Source: Stagonosporopsis chrysanthemi (lineage: Eukaryota > Ascomycota > Dothideomycetes > Pleosporales > Didymellaceae). From it: a stretch of DNA of 64,000 nucleotides. Position numbers and translations under genes: made by a program. The stretch is taken from positions 62,001 through 126,000 of the forward strand of contig JAFISE010000066.1 of assembly GCA_022560025.1 (NCBI GenBank). The letters run 5' to 3'. Each line of letters opens with the position of its first letter. The stretch's first letter is position 1. The notes under the pieces were generated by a model that searched no databases, was not told the origin of the DNA, and was given only the letters and a program-made list of their open reading frames with translations. Shown piece by piece: positions 31,903-42,147 of this stretch.

Positions 31903-32703
31903 GGCTGTTTAGTATTGCTGAGGGGTCAAAATGAATGGGATGACTTCAATGAGTGAAATGCTGAACTCAAGGAAGTATAGCAAAGATGCAAGTAATACAA
32001 ATGAGTGTAATCGTTGGGAATCAAGAACGCGTGGCGTTGAGAAGTTATACAGACACCTACACAGCACAAACCGGACTTTGATGCTTTCCATGGCCTTGCA
32101 ACTTACGGTACTTCAGCTCTTCATTCAACTGCGAAGGGACCTTCTTACACGGAATCTGCATTTCATGATGAGCTAGGCCTTGGCGACACATGTTGTCAGC
32201 CGCAGAATCTCTTGCAGCCGCTGAGCCCAACATGCGAGAACTGGTGAGTTGAACATGTCAGAAGAAAGATTAACTTTGCGATGTTGCTGGACCCGTTTTG
32301 CGAATTTGGGGTGATACTGAACAGAACAAATAGTGCGTTAGATGACAGTCGTTGGCTGAGTTGTGCACAGCGGTGATTCGGGAGAGGTCCACAGGGCGGT
32401 CCCTTACTCGGAAGGTGGTGCGCCTAATCAACCAAATCGCTTGCTGATTGGCTGATGGCGGCAACTGGTGGGCTTCCTCGGACTTCGGTCTCCGTGCATC
32501 CCTACACCAATCCTACCGGCATAAGCACTACCACTGTCATTTAGCCACACTACTTGGGCTTTGCAAACTTTGGATGTGTCTCTGCTCTACACACCCGCTC
32601 AAGACTAATTGAGGACATCGACAGCTTCCAGCTCAGCTTGCTGCTCACTCACCGACATCCTGAGCTTTCGTCTCTTTCTTAGGATTACTAGACAGCTGTG
32701 GTC
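31903..32703. promoter_or_regulatory. Divergent intergenic region
   Basis: It lies between the minus-strand secreted-protein gene and the plus-strand F-box gene and must hold both promoters. Pyrimidine-rich stretches (TCGTCTCTTTCTT at about 32670) precede the F-box ATG. No specific sites are recognised. Confidence 0.4.
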
Positions 32704-33447
32704 ATGGCCTCGACTCCTCTCTTCTCAGCACTCCCACCCGAGCTCATATGTCGAGTTTTCGAGTTTGCCACCGACTTTTCAGTAGTGGCTGCACTTGCTC
32801 AAACAGCACGTCCCTTCTACCGTACATGGCGAAAGTGTACAACCACCATCTGTCAAGCCGTCGCTCCTCGTGTTTTTTTCAGCCTTGTTGACGCCGAGCG
32901 ATTGCTCGACATGCAGGAGGAAGCCGAAGCTTTGGGTCAACCGCAAGGAGACCTTGAGCCGAAGTCAGTTGTCCGTGCCAAGCGCCTGCTGTTCAACGCG
33001 CGGTGTGCATCTGCTGTCACTAAGGATTGGATCAACCTCTGTGAGATTGAAGCAAGCTTTGACCGAGAACACGATCCTATGAGACCATCCGAGATCGCAC
33101 GCTTTCAGCACGCTTTCTACTGCGTCTGGGCCGTTGGGGTCATGGGCACGGCTCCGCATCTACAGCACAAAGCATCAGCGTTTCTCGACAAGTGTAGTCC
33201 GCGCGATTTGTGTAGATTAGATGAGATGGCGTCGTACGCTGTATACTACAATGAGAATGACTTTGGGACGGTGGGCCTTGACTTCCAAGATGAAGTTTGG
33301 ACGAGGGGTTGCGATTTGGTCTCGACGCGTTGGGCAGAGGTGGCTCAAGAAGGGCGCCATTTCAGGCAGGTTGATGGAGTCAAACTGAATTTCTTCGCAT
33401 TCTTTGACGAGACTCAGAAGTACCTAGAAATAATCGATGATGAATAA
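32704..33447 (+). CDS. F-box domain protein (247 aa)
   Basis: A single-exon ORF starts at ATG 32704 (GTCATGGCCTCG context; the GTG six bases upstream is not used). Residues about 5-45 (LFSALPPELICRVFEF, then a helix and FYRTWR) fit an F-box, which binds Skp1 in SCF ubiquitin ligases. The remainder is helical, Leu/Ala/Arg-rich with several Trp and Phe, and has no leucine-rich or WD repeats. Short F-box-like proteins with an unclassified C-terminal half form expanded families in dothideomycetes. The target is unknown. The frame is intact and shows no RIP damage, in contrast to neighbours on both sides. Confidence 0.75.
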   Translation: MASTPLFSALPPELICRVFEFATDFSVVAALAQTARPFYRTWRKCTTTICQAVAPRVFFSLVDAERLLDMQEEAEALGQPQGDLEPKSVVRAKRLLFNARCASAVTKDWINLCEIEASFDREHDPMRPSEIARFQHAFYCVWAVGVMGTAPHLQHKASAFLDKCSPRDLCRLDEMASYAVYYNENDFGTVGLDFQDEVWTRGCDLVSTRWAEVAQEGRHFRQVDGVKLNFFAFFDETQKYLEIIDDE

Positions 33448-36400
33448 AAAATGAAATGCTTGGATGTTTTGTGCGGAAAAATCGATAGACGTGACTTCTT
33501 CCGCATTTACCGCAGTTATACAAAGACCTCGTCGTTGCGTCAACACAAAGGGGGACCTTGTGTCGAGTGATCGGTTGATTGATCGACTTTTGATTGCAAG
33601 TCATTGTCGACGTCACCTTGCTGCCGTCGGCGTGGCTCGCACGGCTTCAACGCTTTATTATCGTTGTGAAGTCTGGCGTTCAGAGATACACCCAGAAAGT
33701 CAGGCGCAGCGCCAGCTTTTCGCGCTGCGTCCCTGCCAGCGCACTGGCTCTCGTCATCTCGGAGTTGGCCTTTGACGATGGCCGTGACGGCTACAGCGCG
33801 TCGACATTACGCTCAGAGGGGAGGACCGGCGTTCTGAAGGCTTCGACAAAGAGGATGACCAAGACGTCGGAGGGCCGGTTGGCAGCGTGGAGTGGGCGTT
33901 GAGGGGCTGTGAAGTGTGACATCCTAGCGATAGCAACGATACGCGCAAAGAAGTTGGCCCAGCTTTACGCTCGATCCTCGAGGCAGAGAGAGGCAGTCGC
34001 AGCCCTTTGTGCCTAGCACGCTGAGGAGGAAAGCACGTACGGGACTATAATAACATGAGGTTCAAATTGTTCGAGAACTGCACAGCTTTCCCGCGAACAA
34101 ACTTGACCACGGGTAATGGGAGTCCTAAGCAAAGTTGCATGTTGACAGTCCAAGCATAACAACCTCTTACACGTACGATGTAAGTAATGGGGCTTGGGAT
34201 CACGATAGGAAGCCGCCATGAGGCGCTCGTACAGCAGGATGAAGTCGCCGTTCAACGAGACAAGCAGGCTCGCTGACCCTTTCGAGTGCGCAGCCAGAGG
34301 GTGAGAGTTATATCACCAAAAAGGGTATACAGATTTCAGCCGAATTCAAGGGCCCGGCAGACTCATAACAGGAGGAAGGGTACAAGCAGCACGGGGGCCT
34401 GCTGTGCGGCGCCCTCAAAACAGAAGGCGAGCGAGCGGTGGGAGAGGGTCGACGCAACACACTTCTCGAACCCGCATTGCAGGCTTCACAGCGGACTTTA
34501 CCGCGAACAAATGTGCCAGGGCTGTTGTTTCAAGTGCATTTAGTCTAATCATAGTGCGGCAACAGTAGGCATCTCATGTTGGCCATAGATACAAGCCATT
34601 GGCAGTACGCAGCAGCGGTGGTGTTGGGCGCCATCATCTGGGCTTGGCAAACCACCATTGCGCACCGCGACTTCTCTCCGCGCACCCTCACTCGACCAAC
34701 GAAGCACGACTCAACAACTCCTACAAACCAACTCTTGGCCGTGCATGGCCTGCCAATGCTATACGCTCTCCGTCGTGCTCATCGCCGCTCCGGCCTGGGC
34801 GGAAGGAGGGCGCTGCATGCCTCGAGCCACGGTTGCGCGAAAAGACACCCGTCCTGAGCGCACTGCGAGACCTCCTCCAAGCCTTCGCCTCGATCATCTC
34901 TGAAGCGCCACTTCGGCCGGCCGTCGCATCTGCTCGCAATGGAGCCCGACGTATCGAACCCACCGGCCCCGGCTCGCTACAACGCGTGATCTGCACCGGC
35001 AGCATTGGATGCCACGAACGAAGAGGCCACCCGTGGCTGTCCCGTCATTCCACGATCGGCCTTTGCCCGGGCGAATACATAACAACGGAGGTCACGTGGA
35101 GGTTGCGCCGGGTCAAGAGGGTACGAAATGGGCTACAGGATGAAGGATGATATAGATTGCGCTATCTTTATGCGCTGGACGGCGACGGCGATCTGCGGGT
35201 TGGCTAGCAGGGCACATGTTGACTGCGCGTCTGACAACAAACGGCGCCCACGAGGACTCGAACGAGCCTCACAGGGTGACCGGAACACGCCCGGGCACGT
35301 GATGATGCAGACGATGCGCGCACCACACATGAAGCTGACCCGAACAAGACACAGGGCCACTTGCCTCACCAAGCCTCGCTGGCAATGGTAACCGCAGCCT
35401 TCGCCGATCGCCCGTTGGCCTGCCGACACCATCCGACACGTCTCGCGCGCTCTGACGCTGCCTCGCCCGACCGCTCGACCACTCGACCGCTAGCGCACAA
35501 CAATGGACACAGGATGGAATTTGGTTGTGGACGCTGGGCGGAGTTTCTGCCGGGCTTGAGTTGCACACATGTTTGGTGGTCACCGCGGCTGAGCCACATC
35601 CAAGCAAAGCTGATGCTGCCTATGGTGTAGAGCATGGCGAGACTGCAATAGGTCGAGGGTTACATGCGTGGTGGTTGTTGTGCGTGACATCGATGCCGTG
35701 TTCCTGCCCTGCGACATGCTATGACGGCATGCGATCTTTGGAAGGCCCACTGGAAGGCTCATCAGGTTTCAAGCCAGGCCTCTTCCCTTTGCAACGACAC
35801 AACCACGGGACTCGTAGCAGGATCGTGGATCGACCCGAATACGACGAAGAGACATCGGCACAAATAGCAGCATCTGCTCCCAGTTTGCTGTAAGAAGAGC
35901 ATCTAGCGATCTCTCGTCCCCCCCTCAAGTCTTTGGCACGGGGCCAGCTCAGCCTACACCCGACCACGCGAGCATAGGACGGACGATAAACGGCATCACT
36001 GTGCGGATATCCTCGAAGAAGCTCTGCCTTCACTTGCTATCGTTGAGATCTACCATCCGTTGGCCACAGTTTGCTTGGCAGTTGCCCCACCACTCGTCCG
36101 TAAATCGATGGTCAGCGCACTCCCTTTTGCAGACTTGGCTTCGATACACCTAGTTCCACTTGGATGAAACGGTGTTTGGTTGCATTCATGGAATTCGGGC
36201 TGTGGCTCTATCCTAGCAACATCTCAACCGTCTCCCTTGGCGTGTTTGACTCCTGCCTCACCAGCATCCTGCAGCTGAGCCTCCGCACCCATCAAAAATC
36301 ACTTGCTTCGGACCGCCTCAACACCTCGAACCCGGAAGGTGTGACTGTACACACCTAAACGCCATGCCAACCTTTCGTTGCCTGCTCCCAGCTCGTCTTG

Positions 36401-38895
36401 CACCCTTATACCACATTCTCTCGTGAGCTCGTCAAACCAACAATCCATCCCACGTTCCAGGCCGCAGAACCACATCCACCAGCGCCTCCCAGTCTCGCAA
36501 CTACCCGTCCATCGACTCGCACCCAGACCGCTCGAACGTCTCCAAAGTACGTGCGTCACAATATCAAAATATTGGTCAACAAGCGACAGGTATCGCAGCT
36601 TCTAGCAAGGAGCACGCCATGGCCAATCCAACTCTGTACAAGGGACTTGAGACAGAGCAAATCTGTCGCTTACTCACCAATCACCCGCACCCACGACTTG
36701 GAGCACAATCGGAGATTTATCTAGGCACCGATGAGTTCAGGCCGCCCTATGAGGATGCGTGCAAAACCAACCCAACGACATAACTACCACCAGACCCAAA
36801 ACCCACCATCTTTAGACATTTGTTCAAGCTTAGCAAGCAAACGAAAGTCAACCATGTAACCCCTATTGACGCCGACTCCAACCTCCTCCCCAAGCACCCA
36901 GTCCACTATTCGCCAGGTCTCGCAACGAACCACCAACGCTATGCATCCCAGGCATCGGTCTTCCTCCGCCCGGCTCTCTACGTTCTTCGAGGCGGTCTAG
37001 TCCGTAGGTACAGTGCTTCCAACACCATGATACGCGTCCGAGAGCGTGTGTCGATACGCACAAGTACCAGCACGACCCTTTGCTGCGAGCGACGTTGGTG
37101 CACACTGCATTTCCGTTGCCTGACACGCACATGGCACGTCATCGCCTGGGAAGAGAGAGGACCCGTCGGCGTCCTGGTAGATCTCGCTGCTAGCATGGCA
37201 GTCGAGCGGCAACTGGATGCGATAGTGCCCGGTCGTCGCGGCGTGACTTGGCTTTCGAGGCCGTGAGGTTGGGGTCGGGGACGTTAGGGTGCGTCTTCTG
37301 GGGCATATCGACGTTGAGACAAGAATGGTGGCAGAAGATGCCAGGATCCAGACATGTGTGCGGATGTAGGCGCTTTGGTTGCCAGAAGATGACGAGGAGA
37401 CTGCAAGACCACCTCGTTTGTTTGATGTGGATGGCAATGGTGCGAGAATGGAGACGTCGACACGATCGACCTATCGACTGGCTCCAGTATCAGATCATCG
37501 ACGGTAATAGCAGGAACAGGCAACATTGCCCAATACTCACTCAGTCGCCTCCGTGCATCTGTGCAAAGCGGTTCGAACGGGGTATGCTTATAGTTGCAAT
37601 AGATCCTTCCATCTTGTTTGTTACAAATGCACCTGGCTCGATATGATAAAGACCATGTTCCAAGCGCATCAGACCCATTGAGGCCTCACCGAGCTGAGTT
37701 GCAGCCCATCCACCTCATACCAGCGTAGCCCGAGAACCGCACGTACATGCCAGTTGCGCTGATGCATCTGTTGCTCCTGCGAAGTTGTCCAACTCCTTTG
37801 TCCTAGGTGTTGCTTGTAGCCAAGACTCGTTCTCGTGACATTGGAGTGTAGAGCATCTGGATACTCTGTGTCAGGAACTGCTGGCGAGTTGCCACTCTGG
37901 AAGGGGTTGCCTTGCGTGAAAGGGCTCTTGGGCCGTTGCGGTGACGTCTCTGGATCGAGCGTAGAATTCTAGAATGCTGGAGGAAGACCCTTGCCAGCGC
38001 GCCTGCCGGCTAGCACTCATCAATCTCCGGCTCGAGTGTCTTTGTGCGCGTGACTAGAACTACGACGTCTTCACCGTCCTCGGTTGTTGCGCGCGTCGTG
38101 AGGCGTACGTCTGCCAGGTCGAAGGCAAGGGAGTGACTGGTGTCTCGTGTTTGACATGGTCCACGATGTCGCGCCTGCTGTGCATCGTGTGCGTAGTGAG
38201 GAAACCTGGGAGGTGTCACTGCACAGCGGCGCAATGTCTTGACCGTGACGTCCAGTGTCCGAGCGAGCCATTCTGCGCCTTTAGTCGAATGATGCGACGC
38301 TGCGTTTCTTGATCAAACAACTTTCTCACCGCGGCAGGAGATCTACTTCACCGGAGGCCCCAGTAGGTAAGAGGTCGCCGAGTTCGCGTTGTGGTGGTGT
38401 TACTGGCAATGGCGACTATGGTAGCTGGGAAGCTGTGCTTCGAAACACGATCCTACCTCGGTCCAGACAAATAACGGCACAGGTGCGACCATGATCGTTT
38501 CCAGCTTCTTCCGCCTACGTGCAGCCTTTGACTGCCAAGCGCGCATGATAATGCGTCCATTGAACCCGGACTTTGCAATTTCCAAGCATGACAAGGGCAT
38601 TTTACATCGAAACGGCCATGATGAAGACATCAGAGCTGTGTTGTTGGTCCATCTTGTACCAAACAGGATAGAGAACAGGAGGAAGCAATGTTATCAAGGA
38701 AGTCACACGTCACCATTGTTGCGATAGAGTGTGCTGGACATATGATTGTCGCAGCTACGAGAGGCTTCCATCAGCCAGGACTATTCTATGAGCTCATTCC
38801 GTTCGCTGAAGGCAACACCACTGCCTTGAAAACCAAACCGAAGAGGCAATACAAAAGAAAGAAACGGATCTATCTTGGCGGAGCCATAAGTGGAC
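33448..38895. other. Long stretch without confident genes
   Basis: There are many overlapping ORFs on both strands in 50-55% GC DNA but no consistent exon structure, domain or codon pattern. A short ORF at 34576-34857 starts with a membrane-anchor-like segment (YAAAVVLGAIIWAW) and then loses coding character, so it may be a gene fragment. The 36619-36783 ORF is listed separately. Parts may be decayed genes beyond recognition. No transposon ends were recognised. Confidence 0.4.
36619..36783 (+). CDS. Small ORF (54 aa), possible gene fragment
   Basis: The ATG (GCCATGGCC context) opens a frame with balanced, protein-like composition (NPTLYKGLETEQICRLLTNH, then EIYLGTDEFRPPYED) ending at TAA. 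It may be a short protein or the surviving 5' exon of a longer gene. There is no recognised domain, signal peptide or membrane span. Confidence 0.25.
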   Translation: MANPTLYKGLETEQICRLLTNHPHPRLGAQSEIYLGTDEFRPPYEDACKTNPTT

Positions 38896-39811
38896 TCAGT
38901 ACAGGGAAAAAATGTCGGTATCAGCGTTTTCTTCTGTAAGCTTGCTCAGCACCTCGCCTACGTCACGCGCGAGCTGAGCCTTCTTGCGAAGGCTAGCTGC
39001 CATCCAGGCAGCCATGCGACCCTCAGCCGCCTTTGTATCGCCATCCACGGGACTGGCCCCTACGAACGAAAACAGAACTTGAGGAGCCATGAACCAGCGG
39101 TCGATGTGGCTGACTTTCCAGTGGCCCGCGGCTTCAAGCTTCGTGAACACTGATTTGAATTTCCCTGAATGGGGCGAGTACATAAGTGAGGTTTCCGTCA
39201 TCTTGCGAGGGCCGTCGAATGCAGCGCAGTGGAAGTCGGGGTCCAATGCTTCGACTTCACTGCTCAAGGTGTTAGCAAAGTTCGAGCCAAAGGGATCACA
39301 CTTACAATGGCATCAGCATGAAAGTGCGTTTGCTTTCTAGCGACATCGCCAGTTTCAGGAGCGGCTTGATCACTAATGCAAGGAACTCGTTCAGATCACC
39401 ATTTGTTGCTTGAAATTTGCGCGCGCTGAGCAAGATCGTCTTCACTTGCCACAACACGTATGCGTCACCGGGATAACACCAGAACTGGGGGTCTCTGGGC
39501 AGTCCCCATGCGTGGGGCTCGATTCTCTGATATCCGAACTTGGGATCCTCTGCGATGGACTGCTGCATCTTGGAGGGAACCTAGCCTCTGTCAAGTCCTA
39601 GTTCGAGGCGATCTATGAGGGCCCTGACCTGACGTGGTGGTGGAGAGGGCAGGCCTACGCTTGGCCCTATTGTGATGGAATGGGTCGCGAACACGCTCGC
39701 ATCTGGGCTCCGCGTACCCTCCGATGCGCTGCCAGTTGGTGAAGCAGATCCGACGTCGCTGTCATTTCTGGGACGCTTCACGTCTATCAAGATGGATGAC
39801 GCAGAACGCAT
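38896..39811 (-). pseudogene. Hypothetical protein gene with an in-frame TAG (290 codons)
   Basis: Exon 1 is 39811-39306 and exon 2 is 39259-38896, with a 46-nt intron (GTAAGT...GAGCAG) that joins LMP to FEVEALDPDFHCAAFDG in frame. Codon 77 (39583-39581) is TAG, but the frame continues directly as VPSKMQQSIAEDPKFGYQRI. CAG-to-TAG is the simplest origin and fits CpA-targeted RIP. The second ATG, just after the TAG, would still give a 209-residue protein. The first 75 residues are Ser/Pro-rich and probably disordered. The rest is a compact domain with many Trp/Phe (WGLPRDPQFWCYPGDAYVLW). No family is recognised. Confidence 0.55.
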
Positions 39812-39975
39812 TTGTGCGGGGTGATGGTGGAAAGAAAGGTAGGTCCCAGGTCGATGAGGAGTCGCACTAGAGCCGTTCAACAGAGGTCTCTGTACGCGGA
39901 TTTTGCAGTGGCGGCGTTGAAAGGGGAGGTGCTTGTCTTTATTTCTATGACCATTTTTGTCAAGGTCTGCAATTC

Positions 39976-40500
39976 ATGTCTGTCTGTGTGCTTGTCGCCA
40001 ATGTTCCACAGCGTTATGCGGGGCCACTGCCGCGACGCAAGTCCAACCCTCGTCTGCCAAACAAGGCCGCCCATCAACTGAAGGTCTATGCGAAGACAGG
40101 CTACGGTAGCCAGGATCCCACTCAGGAAGCTAAGGCTGCAACGGCGCCCAAAGACGAAGAGCAAAACACTGATCTAATGTTCATCGAGAAGACATCTGTC
40201 GTCGCTGGAACGGCGCCCGAAGACGACCAGCAGACCACGGATCTCGTAGCTATCGACACAATTGTCGTCACTGGCGACAAGAGCGGCGATATCGACAACG
40301 CACCTGATCTTAACATGTGTCCTGACGGCGTCATGAAGGACACGGACATGGTATTGTACCAAGCTCAGGTTGTGACTGACTAGGACGTGCCGGACAGGGA
40401 GGCCGAGATCAACGCCGCTTAGCAAGCGGTTTTGACGTACGAAGGTGAGCTCTGGAGGATCAAGGATGTTGGAATGCACAGTCAAGTAGACTGGTGTCAA
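39976..40500 (+). pseudogene. Acidic repeat-containing protein gene with TAG stops
   Basis: The frame opens at ATG 39976. Residues about 54-100 contain two copies of an acidic ~23-residue unit (ATAPKDEEQNTDLMFIEKTS and GTAPEDDQQTTDLVAIDTIV). After TAG at 40381-40383 the same frame continues as DVPDREAEINAA, hits another TAG at 40420-40422, and goes on as QAVLTYEGELWRIKDVGM to about 40500. Both stops are explained by CAG-to-TAG (or TGG-to-TAG) changes. No domain is known. It lies at the edge of the RIP-affected block, so RIP leakage is likely. Confidence 0.4.
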
Positions 40501-41415
40501 CAAGTGTCATGCAGAGTTGTTATGAAGATGCTCTAGCAAGAACGGGTGTATGTCTGTTGCTATCCCTTGTGAATCTAGAATCATCGCCTTACGAATAAAA
40601 TCATCGCCTGATGTATTGAAGTTCTGTCATGGTTGAGGGCATCTCCTGCCTCACGTGCAGTTGCACCTCACCTTTAGTGAGACGAGGCTGCCTCTCCTGC
40701 ACTAGCGCTGTTTACAGCTACCTATGTATACATACTGTTCGTAGCTTTGCACAATACAACCTCAGTTCAATCCCCAAATCTTCCCGCACTGCTTGCACTC
40801 ACTGCGACAGATAGTCTATACAACAAGACACATCCCTTAGGAGACTCTGGCTTGAGAAGACTGATGGATCCAATCTATCTATCGTCAGCAAGGACGCTGC
40901 AACAAGGCCACTTACGTAGGCTGAGATTAATTCCTATAACAACGAAAAGACTAGCTGAACAAATTCAAAGTTTGTACGTTATGCGCAATTTAAATCTAAA
41001 TACTTAAGCTTAGTATAGGAACTTAAACTTGCAGTTCCTAGTGTGCTAAAAGAACTGCACTAGTAGTTGCAGAGAGCCTACTTAACGTTAAATTAAGTAG
41101 TAGATAATAGTTAAATCTACTATTATTGCTATTAAGTATGTTATTACGTCTGTATTTAACAAGCCTGCAGCTTTCTATTGTTGTTGACTTTTTAGCACTA
41201 TAAAGTAATTTACTAGTTAGATTAAAACTAACTATTAGTCTTATTAGATCTTGTAACAAGTATCTTTTGTTAGTTTAAGAGTCTAAGACTAACAATAAAG
41301 GATTTAAACTACTAAGTTATGCTACTCTCTGTATTAACTAATTTATCTTAATTACTTAGATAGATAATTAAGATTAATAAACATAGTATAGTCTTAGAAG
41401 TATTAAGTTTTATAA

Positions 41416-42147
41416 TAGTTAGGCTCTGCCTAGGCCTACTCTAGTACAAATTAGGATAGCTTGTATATAGATAGGTATATAAGCAGCTTAGCCTGTATTA
41501 ATAGTTAATATAGTATAGTCTTCTCTTCTCTCTCTCTATACTATTATAGTTATAGGCCTAGAAGCTATTAGTTGATTACTATATTTACTCTTTAACAATA
41601 CTTAATACTTATAGTATATTTAGCTAGGAAGTTATAGCAACTTAAGAGCAGAATATATAAGTAGTAATAAGGTTATTAGTTGTTCTTAGAAAGCTAGACA
41701 CTTAGTTAAAGTAGCTGTTTATAAAGAAGATATCTGCAGACTCTAATAGTCTGTAAGAGTACGTTAATCTAGACCTTTTACAAAAGACGCTAAAAAGACT
41801 AGAAGACAAGAGACTAGTAAAGCTTAAAGTAAAGAGATTTAGGTCTCTTCTGCTAGACAAGTAGATTAAGATCCTAGACTTAATAGTAACAGTGTTAGGC
41901 CCTAGCTGTTAGACTCTAGCTAGGCTAACAGTAATAATATAGTACTACTTTAAGCCTGTACTTATAGTCTATAAGTACTATTAACCTTTTTAGTACTTGT
42001 TTAGCTTAGCAGCTTAGGCTAGGTTCAAACAAACAGAGCTTGCAGTATTTAACTCTTAGGCTTAAAAGTTTAACTAAGATAAAGCTAAGTAGCTTACTAA
42101 AGAAAAAGCTCTCTGCAACCTAAGCCTAGAGATTGTACAGACAATTA
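41416..42147 (+). mobile_element. Ty1/copia-type element copy A, 5' part (RIPped)
   Basis: It aligns with 58231-58810 along its length, except for a 144-bp extra segment in this copy (solo LTR plus duplication, 41888-42031). It begins near GTTAGGCTCTGCCTAGGCC, a likely LTR start, and includes a TATAAG-type and TCTCTTCTCTCTC leader-like stretch. The coding sequence is riddled with TAG/TAA. It continues beyond the pogo insertion at 44279. Confidence 0.65.
41893..42031 (+). mobile_element. 139-bp solo LTR with 5-bp target duplication
   Basis: The segment begins TGTTAGGCCC and ends TTCAAACA, so it has TG...CA with TGTT/AACA inverted ends. AACAG precedes it (41888-41892) and AACAG follows it (42032-42036). 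The second copia copy (near 58697) has a single AATAG at the same place, the unoccupied site with one C-to-T change. Confidence 0.75.

Noticed and set aside
35225..35300. tRNA gene suggested by a GTTCGAGTCC-like B box on the minus strand
   Set aside because: No matching A box, no T-stem pairing around the loop and no cloverleaf could be drawn.
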